A stretch of 8,828 nt of DNA from Anaerolineales bacterium (lineage in GTDB: Bacteria; Chloroflexota; Anaerolineae; Anaerolineales; UBA4823). Below are positions 1 to 6,906 of this stretch, piece by piece. The translations under genes were made by a program, and so were the position numbers. Under the pieces are notes generated by a model. It was not told where the DNA came from, ran no database searches, and saw nothing but the letters and a program-made list of their open reading frames with translations. How positions within the stretch are numbered: the first letter of the stretch is position 1; every line of letters begins with the position of its first letter. The stretch lies in contig JAFGBV010000008.1 of NCBI GenBank assembly GCA_016932955.1, positions 1 to 8,828 of the forward strand, written 5' to 3'.

Positions 1-282
1 ATCCCCTCGATCGATCAAATCTTGGATTTCATCTTCAGATTCGACATCATGGGCAACACGGAAGTAATCTGCGGCGCGATAGGCATCCAACAGCGCACGC
101 GCCTCGGGGCCGCGATCTCGGTCCAACACAGCCAAGGGCAGGTTGCGCACATCATTCGTGGCGGCATAACCCAACAGGAACAACTGCATCACCGGAATGA
201 TGAGCACCAAGATCAGCGTGCGCGGATCGCGCAAGATCTGGATGAACTCTTTGCGGATCAGAGAGAGCAAACGTGAATTCAT
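1..282 (-). CDS. ABC-2 type transporter permease, N-terminal part (cut by window edge)
   Basis: Membrane subunit of an ABC-2 family exporter, the class that moves drugs, lipids or other hydrophobic compounds out of the cell. Only the first 94 residues are inside the window. They show the expected start of the family: a charged interface helix (RKEFIQILRDPR, residues 10-21), a first membrane segment at about 22-42, then the start of the extracytoplasmic part with the family-typical NLPLAVLDRDRGPEARALL (48-65). The start at 282 is preferred because GGAG sits 7 nt upstream (290-293); an ATG at 285-287 is out of frame. The gene begins 40 nt after the TetR gene on the same strand with no terminator between, so the two are probably one transcript and the regulator probably controls this exporter. 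The ATPase subunit or domain and the substrate cannot be seen. Confidence 0.88.
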   Translation of the reverse strand, partial: MNSRLLSLIRKEFIQILRDPRTLILVLIIPVMQLFLLGYAATNDVRNLPLAVLDRDRGPEARALLDAYRAADYFRVAHDVESEDEIQDLIDRGD

Positions 283-322
283 GGCATGGCTCCATCAAGC
301 AAAAGGGTGAGCACCATTAAGA

Positions 323-922
323 TTACTGTTTCAGAATTCCATGCAGGTAGATCTCCACAAAATCCTGCATGGCATCTTTGCGAAATTCTTCCGGCAAGGA
401 TTGGGCAAAAATAAGTTCGGTCATAAAGTATGAGAAGAAAAGTCCCAGGAATGAGCGCACCAGGATGGGTGGAGGGATGGGACGCAGACGATCCGGGTCA
501 GAACGGAGTAACTTTTGGACGATTTGTAAACCCAGTGGGAAAAGTGTGTGAGCTAATTTCTGCGCATGGCTGCTTTTAAACTCAACCAGCTCAATGAACA
601 TCAGATTCATGAAATCCGGGCGATCCTCAACGGCAGCGACCATGCGTGTTGCGGCATCGCGAATAAGTTCCTCAATACTCACCCCCTGAGCAGCCATAAT
701 GTGGGGGATCACCTCATGATAGGGATGATAGGTGAGGAAAACCGCCTCAAAGGCCGCTTCTTTGCTGGCAAAGTGATTGTACAGGCTGCCGAGGGCTATG
801 CCCGCTTTCCGAGAAATCTGGCGCATCGAAGTGCCATGATAACCCTGCTCAACGAAGAGATCATGGGCAGCCAGCAAGATCGTCTGCCGGGTTTGCTCGC
901 CACGAGGAACTACATGATCCAT
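323..922 (-). CDS. TetR/AcrR-family transcriptional regulator
   Basis: One-component repressor of 199 residues, the usual TetR length. Residues 9-58 form the DNA-binding part: helix 1 (TRQTILLAAHDLFVEQGY), then the turn and recognition helix (TSMRQISRKAGIALGSLYNHF), a near-canonical TetR signature. The remaining 140 residues are the helical ligand-binding and dimerisation part, which is divergent and does not identify the ligand. The start at 922 has AGGAG at 929-933 with a 6-nt spacer. Immediately upstream lie an 18-bp palindrome and a consensus promoter, so the protein very likely represses itself. The downstream gene is an ABC-2 exporter permease, a common partner of TetR regulators that sense toxic compounds or lipids. 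The regulatory target is inferred from context. Confidence 0.93.
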   Translation of the reverse strand: MDHVVPRGEQTRQTILLAAHDLFVEQGYHGTSMRQISRKAGIALGSLYNHFASKEAAFEAVFLTYHPYHEVIPHIMAAQGVSIEELIRDAATRMVAAVEDRPDFMNLMFIELVEFKSSHAQKLAHTLFPLGLQIVQKLLRSDPDRLRPIPPPILVRSFLGLFFSYFMTELIFAQSLPEEFRKDAMQDFVEIYLHGILKQ

Positions 923-937
923 ATCTATCTCCTGAAG

Positions 938-955
938 TGAACGAACGTTCGTTCA
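938..955. promoter_or_regulatory. Probable TetR operator, 18-bp perfect palindrome
   Basis: The sequence TGAACGAACGTTCGTTCA is its own reverse complement over all 18 bases. It lies between the -10 box and the ribosome binding site of the TetR gene and covers the expected transcription start, so a bound dimer would block initiation. TetR-family operators are typically palindromes of this size. Binding by the adjacent regulator is inferred. Confidence 0.85.
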
Positions 956-956
956 T

Positions 957-985
957 ATTATAGCAAGCAAAGATAATTATGTCAA
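957..985 (-). promoter_or_regulatory. Consensus sigma-70 promoter of the TetR-exporter unit
   Basis: On the minus strand, TTGACA (980-985) and TATAAT (957-962) are separated by exactly 17 nt: every hexamer base matches consensus. Transcription would begin near 950, inside the palindrome, giving a leader of about 28 nt. Such a strong promoter is sensible only under tight repression, which fits the operator beside it. Confidence 0.88.
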
Positions 986-1027
986 TATGCTTGAGAAAAT
1001 ACGAACCTGTCAGCCCCTAACCTATCC

Positions 1028-1078
1028 AAAAAACCGCAACACCCCCTGGACAGAAAAGACGCCCCGGGGGTGTTGCGG
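1028..1078 (-). terminator. Intrinsic terminator after the small membrane-protein pair
   Basis: A perfect 13-bp stem (1066-1078 with 1034-1046, CCGCAACACCCCC and its complement) has a 19-nt loop. Read on the minus strand it is followed at once by six T (1028-1033). It begins 19 nt after the stop of the 79-residue gene. The direction of the T-run shows it serves the minus strand and separates these genes from the TetR promoter. Confidence 0.9.
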
Positions 1079-1097
1079 CTGGGTAGGAAATCGGAGA

Positions 1098-1337
1098 TTA
1101 CTTTTCGTCTCCGCTGCCTAACAAAGAAACCTGGCGCAGTAAACCAAAAACAAGCAAGCCAAGTGAGATTCCCTCTCTGGCGGATAAATCTGGCGGCGCT
1201 CCACGCTTCTCAGCGCGTTGAATTAACAAGTAGGCCGCACCCAAGCCAGTAAGCGCGCCAATCAGCGCGCCCAGAGCCAGGATCTTTGGGCGCCAATTCT
1301 GGGCAACTTCTTCAATCAGTTCTTGTTGATCTGTCAT
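1098..1337 (-). CDS. Small membrane protein of unknown function (79 aa)
   Basis: I do not recognise a named family. The start at 1337 (MTDQQELIEEV) is chosen over the upstream ATG at 1361 because AAGGAG sits at 1344-1349 with a 6-nt spacer. The protein has a short acidic N-terminus, then a glycine/alanine-rich hydrophobic segment at about 17-39 (PKILALGALIGALTGLGAAY) containing small-residue spacings that favour helix packing. A charged stretch (QRAEKRGAPPDLSARE) follows, then a weaker hydrophobic segment at about 56-67. It is probably a one- or two-pass inner-membrane protein. It lies 48 nt downstream of another small membrane-protein gene on the same strand and is followed directly by a strong terminator, so the two form an operon and may work together. 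Confidence 0.75.
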   Translation of the reverse strand: MTDQQELIEEVAQNWRPKILALGALIGALTGLGAAYLLIQRAEKRGAPPDLSAREGISLGLLVFGLLRQVSLLGSGDEK

Positions 1338-1385
1338 CGCACGCTCCTTATTCATCAACAAAACGCCACGATCTAATCATGCGCA

Positions 1386-1886
1386 TCAAGGCACCATATC
1401 CCTCTTGCCACGCAACTCCTGCGCCTGTTCACCAATTGACTTGCGGGCGCGCAGCCATCCAGCCTGCCAGGCGCGCACCTTCAATACCGGTTCCACAATG
1501 CTGGCAGCAAATACCTTTACCTTCATCTCAAACAGGATAAAGTAATCCTGCACCAGCCTCGCATAGCCTGGGAGCACACCCAAAATTGCAGTCACACCGT
1601 AAGCCAGCCCAATCACAATGATCAGTATAAACAATGCGACCGGTAACACCGGCAAGAACAACCAAATCATTGATACATCTGACCAGCGGCTGATATCCTG
1701 GTTGGCTCCCACCGCAGCCAGGATCACCCCTACAACCCCAGCGACCAGAAGCAGGCACCCGATCGCCAGTGGGACGGTGACCTGCCACAACACCTCACGG
1801 CGATGTGCAGCGTGCGTCACGGGGTTTCGCTCTGGCAATACGAATTGCTTCTGTTCGGGGTTAGGTGGTGTCTGTGGTGATTCCAT
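1386..1886 (-). CDS. Two-pass membrane protein of unknown function (166 aa)
   Basis: No family recognised. The first 33 residues are polar and proline-rich. Two long hydrophobic helices follow at about 34-60 (VTVPLAIGCLLLVAGVVGVI) and 73-102 (IWLFLPVLPVALFILIIVIG). The C-terminal 60 residues are amphipathic and basic (ending ELRGKRDMVP), so both ends are probably cytoplasmic. The hydrophobicity pattern, amphipathic tail and normal codon use support a real gene. The start at 1886 has no visible Shine-Dalgarno sequence, but an extended -10 promoter lies 9 nt upstream, which would give a nearly leaderless mRNA. It is the first gene of a two-gene unit with the 79-residue protein. It lies 37 nt after the stop of the large permease and may also receive read-through from it. 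Confidence 0.8.
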   Translation of the reverse strand: MESPQTPPNPEQKQFVLPERNPVTHAAHRREVLWQVTVPLAIGCLLLVAGVVGVILAAVGANQDISRWSDVSMIWLFLPVLPVALFILIIVIGLAYGVTAILGVLPGYARLVQDYFILFEMKVKVFAASIVEPVLKVRAWQAGWLRARKSIGEQAQELRGKRDMVP

Positions 1887-1895
1887 ATTGGCTTT

Positions 1896-1904
1896 ATTGT
1901 AGCA
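1896..1904 (-). promoter_or_regulatory. Possible extended -10 promoter giving a near-leaderless mRNA
   Basis: On the minus strand TGCTACAAT has the extended -10 form (TGN then TACAAT, five of six consensus). No strong -35 is visible; ATGACA with a 16-nt gap overlaps the end of the upstream permease gene. The -10 ends 9 nt before the ATG, so transcription would start within a few bases of it, matching the absence of a ribosome binding site. Confidence 0.4.
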
Positions 1905-1923
1905 TATTTTTGGTTGCTGTCAT

Positions 1924-4914
1924 TTAGATCTCTCTCAAGCGTGGCTCAAACACACGCTCCAGTGACATCCCCAGCAGCAAGAAGGCATAACCCGTCAGCA
2001 GCAGCAGGAAAGCTGGCTCTAGCGCCAGGTGGTAAGCACCCTGGTTGATCCCATTGTCCAGGCCGTCCAAGACCAATTGGCCCCAAGTAGGCGGTGTGAG
2101 AGGATCATATAGGCCGAGGATTGAAAGCGCTGCTTCCAGGAAGACATAGCTCGGTACCATGATCACCATTTGTGGGATCAAGATCGTCCCGATGCGCGGG
2201 ATCAGGTAGCGAAAGATGATGCGCCAGTTACTGGCCCCGTACGCCTGCGCTGCCTCAAAGTAAGGTAGCTCTTTGATTTGCAAGAACAAGGAGCGATAGT
2301 TCTTAATGCTGATGCCGAAGATACTCAAAAGCACCGTCACACCCAGGATCACCCAAAAGCTCTTGGAGTAAAGTGTATAAATCATCAGGCTCACCGGGAA
2401 GAACGGCACCACCATGTTGATCTCTGTCAAGCGCTGAATGATGCTGTCGATCCACCCGCCCAACCAGGTGCCAGTTGCAGCAAGTATGATCGTGGTAAGT
2501 GTCGTACCCATCGCTGCCAGCAGTCCAAAGGCAAGCGCTACGGGGGTTCCCCAGAGCAAACCCATCATCACATCTCTCCGCCTGCCATCCGTGCCTGCCG
2601 GACCATGCACCCTGCCATAGAGCACCATTTCCGCATCCATGTCAGACTCCTCTTCAAATATGTAAGCAGTCACCCGCATTTCATAATGACCCGGTACTGC
2701 AGTCCATATATTCTCAGATTGTTCCACACCAAACATTCCCCACTCCACCAGAGGAGCATCTAATTTACGCATCAGGCGCTTATCCTGGAAAACATAGTAT
2801 GAATAAGCCGAGGTGATTGAAAAACTGCTCAGCTCAGTTTCTTGCCCATCCGGGGTAACCCAGGTTATGACCACCAACGGCTTCTTTACCTGATAATGTG
2901 ATTCAAAGAAGATGATCAGGTCGCTTGGAAAATGCTGGTAGGGAAAGTCAATCGGGAAAGTGAAAGACACAGAACGCGTGTTTTCCGAAACTATGCCCAG
3001 GGTTTTCTTGACACTCTCATCACGGCTGTCCGCAGTTATGGTTGGAGGCAGATCATCGGAACGAAACCAGTTGACCCATATGGGCAGAGCATAGGTCGGG
3101 TTTTTCATCCAAATGAAATGATCCCCGCGCCATTCTCCCACCGACTGTTTATAGGGCATGCTGACTATCGTATAGATCGAGACTAAAATCAGCAGCAAAA
3201 TGATCCCTAATCCAACCAATGCCGATGGATAACGAGATAACTCGCGCAAAGAGCTCTTCAGGCGGGTGAACTTCCCGTCGCGTTTGATGGCAGGACGTAG
3301 GGTTGCATCAGCAGCAGAAGCAGTAAGGGGAACAGTACTGGTGCCAGGTGCGGTAGTACGAACGGGAGGCGTTGATTGATGAGCGGTCCAGCGCTCGCGC
3401 ACCAACTGGTTGAATGGGCGCATGGATCGACTTGAAGCTAATCCATCTTCTGCTCGTTTCAGCTCATCGCGGGTCAGCCAGAAGACATCATTCGCAGATA
3501 CCAGGAGCCCGCCCTCAGCTAAGCGGCGCCCGGAAGCCAATATGTACTCGTGCATGGCGCGCCCGGCAGGGCCCGCCATTTGTGCAGCCGTGTCGCGCAA
3601 CAACAACGGCCCTTGAACCACACTTGGAGCGCTGCTGGTTGGCAACCGGGCAGGCTCAGCCAGCGGCGGGCTGGGGGCGCTCTCCGGCTCCCAACGGTGT
3701 GGTGGAGGAAGGGGGGTGCGATCACGGCGCAAGGAACGCAGTAAATCACGTAATCCTTGCCTCGCCCTCGTTGATCCAAGCGTCTGGCTGCCGCTCACCT
3801 TTACACGAGGATCCACCAGCGCATAGGCGATATCCAGCAAGAAAACGGTGATTGCCAGCAGGTAAGCAAAGGTGACCACCAGGGCAACAATCATGCCCGC
3901 ATCGAATCGGGCGACCGCAAAGCGGAATAGGTTCCCAACCCCTGCGACCGCGAAGATCGACTCCAGGATGATCACCTCCTGCCAGAGACTCATCAAAATC
4001 AAGGCAAAGTTGGTGAGCACATTGGGCAAAACGGGGCGCAGAATATAACGCCGCTCCAGCATCCTGTCTGGCATTCCCTTTGCCCGGGCAATCTCAACAT
4101 AATCCTCGCTGGAATTAACCAGGAATAGCGTTCGCCAGGCATAGATGCTCTGGAAGAATTTGCTGACAAAAATAGCAATAATAGGGGGAAGCAGGTGCCT
4201 GGCATAAAATGGCAGGTATGCCAGGCTGAACTCATCGGGCCATTCATCGAAAGTGGTTATGCTCATGTGAAAAACATGGATACCTATGGCGATGATGATC
4301 AGCCCATACACCCAGCTCGGCGCAGCCGCCAGGGGAGCCAGTGCTGTAACCAGCTTATCAATAAAGCTGCCATATTTCCGGGATAGTCCCAAAGCCAGGA
4401 AAAGGCTGATGAAGAATAGAAGCACATTTGCTGATCCAAACACTAACAAGGTGCGCGGGAGGTAATCGATGATCACATCCCGGGTGCTGGATGATGGCAC
4501 ACCATGCCAAATCACGGTGTAGCCGGTATATCCCCAATTCAATGTCAACCCATCCCATAACCGGCGTACGCAGCGCAACAGGAAGGGTTGATTCAATCCA
4601 GCAGCTTCGATCATGGCTGCGCGGGTCTCCTCAATGATCTGGTTCCGCACTGCCTCATCCGTTTCCTCTCCCAGCCACCCCCCCATGATCATGAAGCCAA
4701 TTGACTCATCGATATTAGCCCGTTTCACCACATCCAGGTAGCCACCTAAATTAGCCACCAGAATCACCAGGAAAACGCTGACCACCACAGTGATCGCTAG
4801 CACAACCACCCGGCTGAGGGTGTATTTAGCAATCCGGACAATACCGCTGTTTGAAAATCGGCTTGCACTGGTTACTTTTTCGGGAGAATTGAGCGTCAGT
4901 TTGTTTTCAGCCAT
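1924..4914 (-). CDS. Fused DppB-DppC type ABC transporter permease with extra linker and extracytoplasmic domain (996 aa)
   Basis: Both membrane subunits of a peptide/nickel-type importer are in one chain. Family members are normally separate proteins of about 300-340 residues. Residues 30-374 are the DppB half: first helix at 32-57, AAGLNQPFLLRCVRRLWDG (104-122), the ATPase-contacting EAA loop EDYVEIARAKGMPDR (270-284), and the terminal LVDPRVKV (366-373). Residues 375-553 are a cytoplasmic joint: a Pro/Ser/Arg-rich part, then 440-516 resembling the connector helices of PEP-utilising enzymes. Residues 554-996 are the DppC half: first helix 563-584, about 190 extra extracytoplasmic residues rich in beta strands, then GTDGRRRDVMMGLLWGTPVA (774-793), a second EAA loop YFEAAQAYGASNWR (885-898), and ALSILGLYDPLTPPTWGQL (929-947). 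The start at 4914 has GGAG 4 nt upstream. No ATPase or binding protein is adjacent, so the substrate is unknown. Confidence 0.93.
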   Translation of the reverse strand: MAENKLTLNSPEKVTSASRFSNSGIVRIAKYTLSRVVVLAITVVVSVFLVILVANLGGYLDVVKRANIDESIGFMIMGGWLGEETDEAVRNQIIEETRAAMIEAAGLNQPFLLRCVRRLWDGLTLNWGYTGYTVIWHGVPSSSTRDVIIDYLPRTLLVFGSANVLLFFISLFLALGLSRKYGSFIDKLVTALAPLAAAPSWVYGLIIIAIGIHVFHMSITTFDEWPDEFSLAYLPFYARHLLPPIIAIFVSKFFQSIYAWRTLFLVNSSEDYVEIARAKGMPDRMLERRYILRPVLPNVLTNFALILMSLWQEVIILESIFAVAGVGNLFRFAVARFDAGMIVALVVTFAYLLAITVFLLDIAYALVDPRVKVSGSQTLGSTRARQGLRDLLRSLRRDRTPLPPPHRWEPESAPSPPLAEPARLPTSSAPSVVQGPLLLRDTAAQMAGPAGRAMHEYILASGRRLAEGGLLVSANDVFWLTRDELKRAEDGLASSRSMRPFNQLVRERWTAHQSTPPVRTTAPGTSTVPLTASAADATLRPAIKRDGKFTRLKSSLRELSRYPSALVGLGIILLLILVSIYTIVSMPYKQSVGEWRGDHFIWMKNPTYALPIWVNWFRSDDLPPTITADSRDESVKKTLGIVSENTRSVSFTFPIDFPYQHFPSDLIIFFESHYQVKKPLVVITWVTPDGQETELSSFSITSAYSYYVFQDKRLMRKLDAPLVEWGMFGVEQSENIWTAVPGHYEMRVTAYIFEEESDMDAEMVLYGRVHGPAGTDGRRRDVMMGLLWGTPVALAFGLLAAMGTTLTTIILAATGTWLGGWIDSIIQRLTEINMVVPFFPVSLMIYTLYSKSFWVILGVTVLLSIFGISIKNYRSLFLQIKELPYFEAAQAYGASNWRIIFRYLIPRIGTILIPQMVIMVPSYVFLEAALSILGLYDPLTPPTWGQLVLDGLDNGINQGAYHLALEPAFLLLLTGYAFLLLGMSLERVFEPRLREI

Positions 4915-5053
4915 GATGCTCCAAGTATTTACACGATAGGATTCGATGATTCTACCAGTCAGTTAAGCTGAAAGCATCCCCAATTCAGGGTATTTCATTA
5001 CTTATACTCACAGAGCTATGAAAAAGTTCTATCAAGTCAGTTTTCACTGATCG

Positions 5054-5076
5054 AAAAGCGCTTCAGCCTTCTGAGC
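5054..5076 (-). terminator. Weak intrinsic terminator after guaB
   Basis: On the minus strand a 6-bp stem with one bulged base (5071-5076 with 5060-5066, GCTCAG against CTGAAGC) has a four-base loop. It is followed two bases later by TTTT (5054-5057) and starts 20 nt after the guaB stop. The stem is short, so termination may be partial. Nothing else distinct is visible in the 182-nt gap before the permease gene. Confidence 0.4.
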
Positions 5077-5096
5077 ATCAGGGATTTATAGCAGCG

Positions 5097-6575
5097 TTAC
5101 TGCCCCACCTGGTAATTCGGCGCCTCTTTGGTAATCAGCACATCATGCGGATGGCTTTCGATCAGCCCGGCATGGGTAATGCGCACCAGCTTTGCCTGGG
5201 TGCGCAGATGTTCCAGGGTGGGCGAGCCAGCATAACCCATACCCGAGCGCAAACCGCCAACCAATTGATAGACATAATCATTCAGGGGGCCTTTATAAGG
5301 CACACGACCTTCAATCCCTTCTGGAACCAGTTTCCCGCTGCCAGACTGTCCAGAGCCATAACGGTCACGGCCATAACCATGCATGGCGCCCATGCTGCCC
5401 ATCCCGCGATACTCTTTAAAGCGCCGGCCTTCATAGAGCACTACCTCACCGGGGGACTCATCCAGGCCGGCGAGCAAGCCACCCAACATCACCGTATCGG
5501 CGCCGGCCACGATTGCCTTGACGATATCACCACTGTATTTGATGCCACCATCAGCGATGACCGGGATGCCATGCTGGTGAGCAGCCTTGGCGCAATGGTA
5601 GATCGCAGAAACTTGCGGCATGCCTGCGCCAGAGATGACGCGCGTCGTGCAAATTGAGCCTGCGCCTACGCCAACCTTCACCGCGCACACACCAGCCTCG
5701 ACCAATGCATCCACACCTTCATCCGTCACCACATTACCAGCAATAACTGGCAATGCGGGCCAATGATGACACACACGCTGCACGGCGCGGAGAACCCCGG
5801 CTGAATGACCATGCGCCGTATCCACCACGACCACATCTACTTCCTCCCCCACCAACAATGACACACGCTCTTCCAGGTCAGCCCCGACCCCCACTGCCGC
5901 TCCGACCAGCAGGCGACCTTGTGAATCCTTCGATGCAGCTGGAAAATCACGCGCTTTCTGAATATCTTTCACCGTGATCAAGCCCTTGATCACCCCGGCA
6001 GCATCCACCAGGGGCAGTTTTTCGATCTTGTGTTTCTGCAACAAACGCTTGGCATCATCCAGCGTAATGCCCACCGGAGCAGTCACCAATGGCTGTGGGG
6101 TCATGAACTGGCTGACTGGTAAATCATAATCCGTCGCCTCAACAAAACGCACATCACGGTTGGTGAGTATGCCTAGCAGCTTGCCACCAGCATCAGTAAT
6201 CGGCACCCCGCTGATATGATAAGTGGACATGATCTCTTCCGCCTGGCGTAAGGTTGCCGTAGGGGGCAGAGTGATCGGCTCAACGATCATACCTGACTGC
6301 GAGCGCTTGACCTTGTCAACTTCAGCAGCCTGGTCGCGCGGAGAAAGGTTGCGATGGATGATACCGATCCCGCCCTCGCGAGCCAGGGCAATTGCCAAGC
6401 GCGCCTCGGTAACCGTATCCATAGCGGCTGAGAGCAGTGGTATATTCAGACGGATTTCCGGGGTCAGTTGTGTACTGATATCGGTGTCATTGGGCAACAC
6501 TTCGGTATAGCCGGGAACAATCAGAACATCATCAAAGGTTAGCGCTTCAAATGCAGCAAATAAATCTTCGTTCAT
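5097..6575 (-). CDS. guaB: Inosine-5'-monophosphate dehydrogenase
   Basis: Oxidises IMP to XMP with NAD+, the committed step of guanine nucleotide synthesis, in the cytoplasm. The 492 residues match the usual bacterial length. The (beta/alpha)8 barrel is interrupted by two CBS domains at about 97-150 and 158-210, which bind adenine or guanine nucleotides and tune activity. Visible motifs are the N-terminal [13 protein letters not shown] (11-23), the potassium and catalytic loop [11 protein letters not shown] with nucleophile Cys309, the IMP-phosphate region [10 protein letters not shown] (341-350), GMGSMGAM (391-398), and the mobile flap DRYG with the Arg405-Tyr406 pair. One small departure is Ala305, where GPGSICTT is common; the loop glycines 304 and 306 and Cys309 are kept. 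The start is set at ATG 6575 because AAAGGAG (6581-6587) lies 5 nt upstream. A GTG at 6581 would overlap that site. It is divergent from the 6907 gene. Confidence 0.97.
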   Translation of the reverse strand: MNEDLFAAFEALTFDDVLIVPGYTEVLPNDTDISTQLTPEIRLNIPLLSAAMDTVTEARLAIALAREGGIGIIHRNLSPRDQAAEVDKVKRSQSGMIVEPITLPPTATLRQAEEIMSTYHISGVPITDAGGKLLGILTNRDVRFVEATDYDLPVSQFMTPQPLVTAPVGITLDDAKRLLQKHKIEKLPLVDAAGVIKGLITVKDIQKARDFPAASKDSQGRLLVGAAVGVGADLEERVSLLVGEEVDVVVVDTAHGHSAGVLRAVQRVCHHWPALPVIAGNVVTDEGVDALVEAGVCAVKVGVGAGSICTTRVISGAGMPQVSAIYHCAKAAHQHGIPVIADGGIKYSGDIVKAIVAGADTVMLGGLLAGLDESPGEVVLYEGRRFKEYRGMGSMGAMHGYGRDRYGSGQSGSGKLVPEGIEGRVPYKGPLNDYVYQLVGGLRSGMGYAGSPTLEHLRTQAKLVRITHAGLIESHPHDVLITKEAPNYQVGQ

Positions 6576-6703
6576 TTTCACTCCTTTCGTTATGCGAATG
6601 ATAGCTCAAGCAAATCGCCAGCGAATCCCCTAATTATTTTCGATGGGGTGCGGAACTAGCTTACCACATCGTCGTTAAGCAGAATTGCCTGTCGATACCG
6701 CAT

Positions 6704-6733
6704 ATCTTACACCGTGCATAGCTAGCTGGTCAA
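6704..6733 (-). promoter_or_regulatory. Candidate guaB promoter
   Basis: On the minus strand TTGACC (6728-6733, five of six consensus) is followed after 18 nt by TAAGAT (6704-6709, four of six). It would give a leader of roughly 120 nt. This is the best pair I find upstream of guaB but it is not decisive. Confidence 0.35.
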
Positions 6734-6819
6734 TCAAATATGGAACAAGAGTATTAGAGCAAGGAATGGGCTTAGCCTGATGCCATATCCCCAAATAACT
6801 ACAAAAGCAGTCCTATTTG

Positions 6820-6848
6820 TTGCGCGTCGAATTATTTTCGGCTATACT
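6820..6848 (+). promoter_or_regulatory. Candidate promoter of the M23 hydrolase gene
   Basis: TATACT (6843-6848, five of six consensus) is preceded by a 17-nt spacer and TTGCGC (6820-6825, three of six). The leader would be about 50 nt and includes the strong AAGGAGG ribosome binding site five bases before the ATG. Confidence 0.5.
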
Positions 6849-6906
6849 AGTGAGAGCAAAGTTGTGTGATCTGACCTGTCATAAGTAAGACCAAAAGGAG
6901 GAAGTC

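Larger units (their letters stand above)
6576..6906. other. Divergent intergenic region between guaB and the cell-wall hydrolase gene
   Basis: About 330 bases without a gene, AT-richer than its flanks. It holds the guaB ribosome binding site (6581-6587), a candidate minus-strand promoter (6704-6733), a plus-strand promoter (6820-6848) and the AAGGAGG ribosome binding site of the 6907 gene (6895-6901). An 11-base direct repeat AATTATTTTCG occurs at 6632-6642 and 6830-6840. I see no RNA gene, riboswitch fold or small ORF with a ribosome binding site. Confidence 0.7.

Noticed and set aside
22..276. Plus-strand open frame at the left edge
   Set aside because: It is antisense to a clear ABC-2 permease reading frame with a ribosome binding site.
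1338..1361. Upstream ATG for the small 79-residue protein
   Set aside because: The AAGGAG site lies inside this extension and is placed exactly for the ATG at 1337.
5001..5006. TATAAG as a -10 for the fused permease gene
   Set aside because: No acceptable -35 at 16-18 nt; a TTGATA is present but about 23 nt away. Left as unsupported.
5037..5050. Small hairpin TCAGT-GAAA-ACTGA downstream of guaB
   Set aside because: Only 5 bp, AT-rich, and the following T-run is about 12 nt away; the GC-richer hairpin at 5060-5076 is a better terminator candidate.
6579..6581. GTG as guaB start two codons upstream
   Set aside because: The GTG overlaps the AAAGGAG ribosome binding site; ATG at 6575 has proper spacing.
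6582..6733. Purine riboswitch in the guaB leader
   Set aside because: The leader may be about 120 nt long, but I find no conserved purine-aptamer stems or loop sequences.
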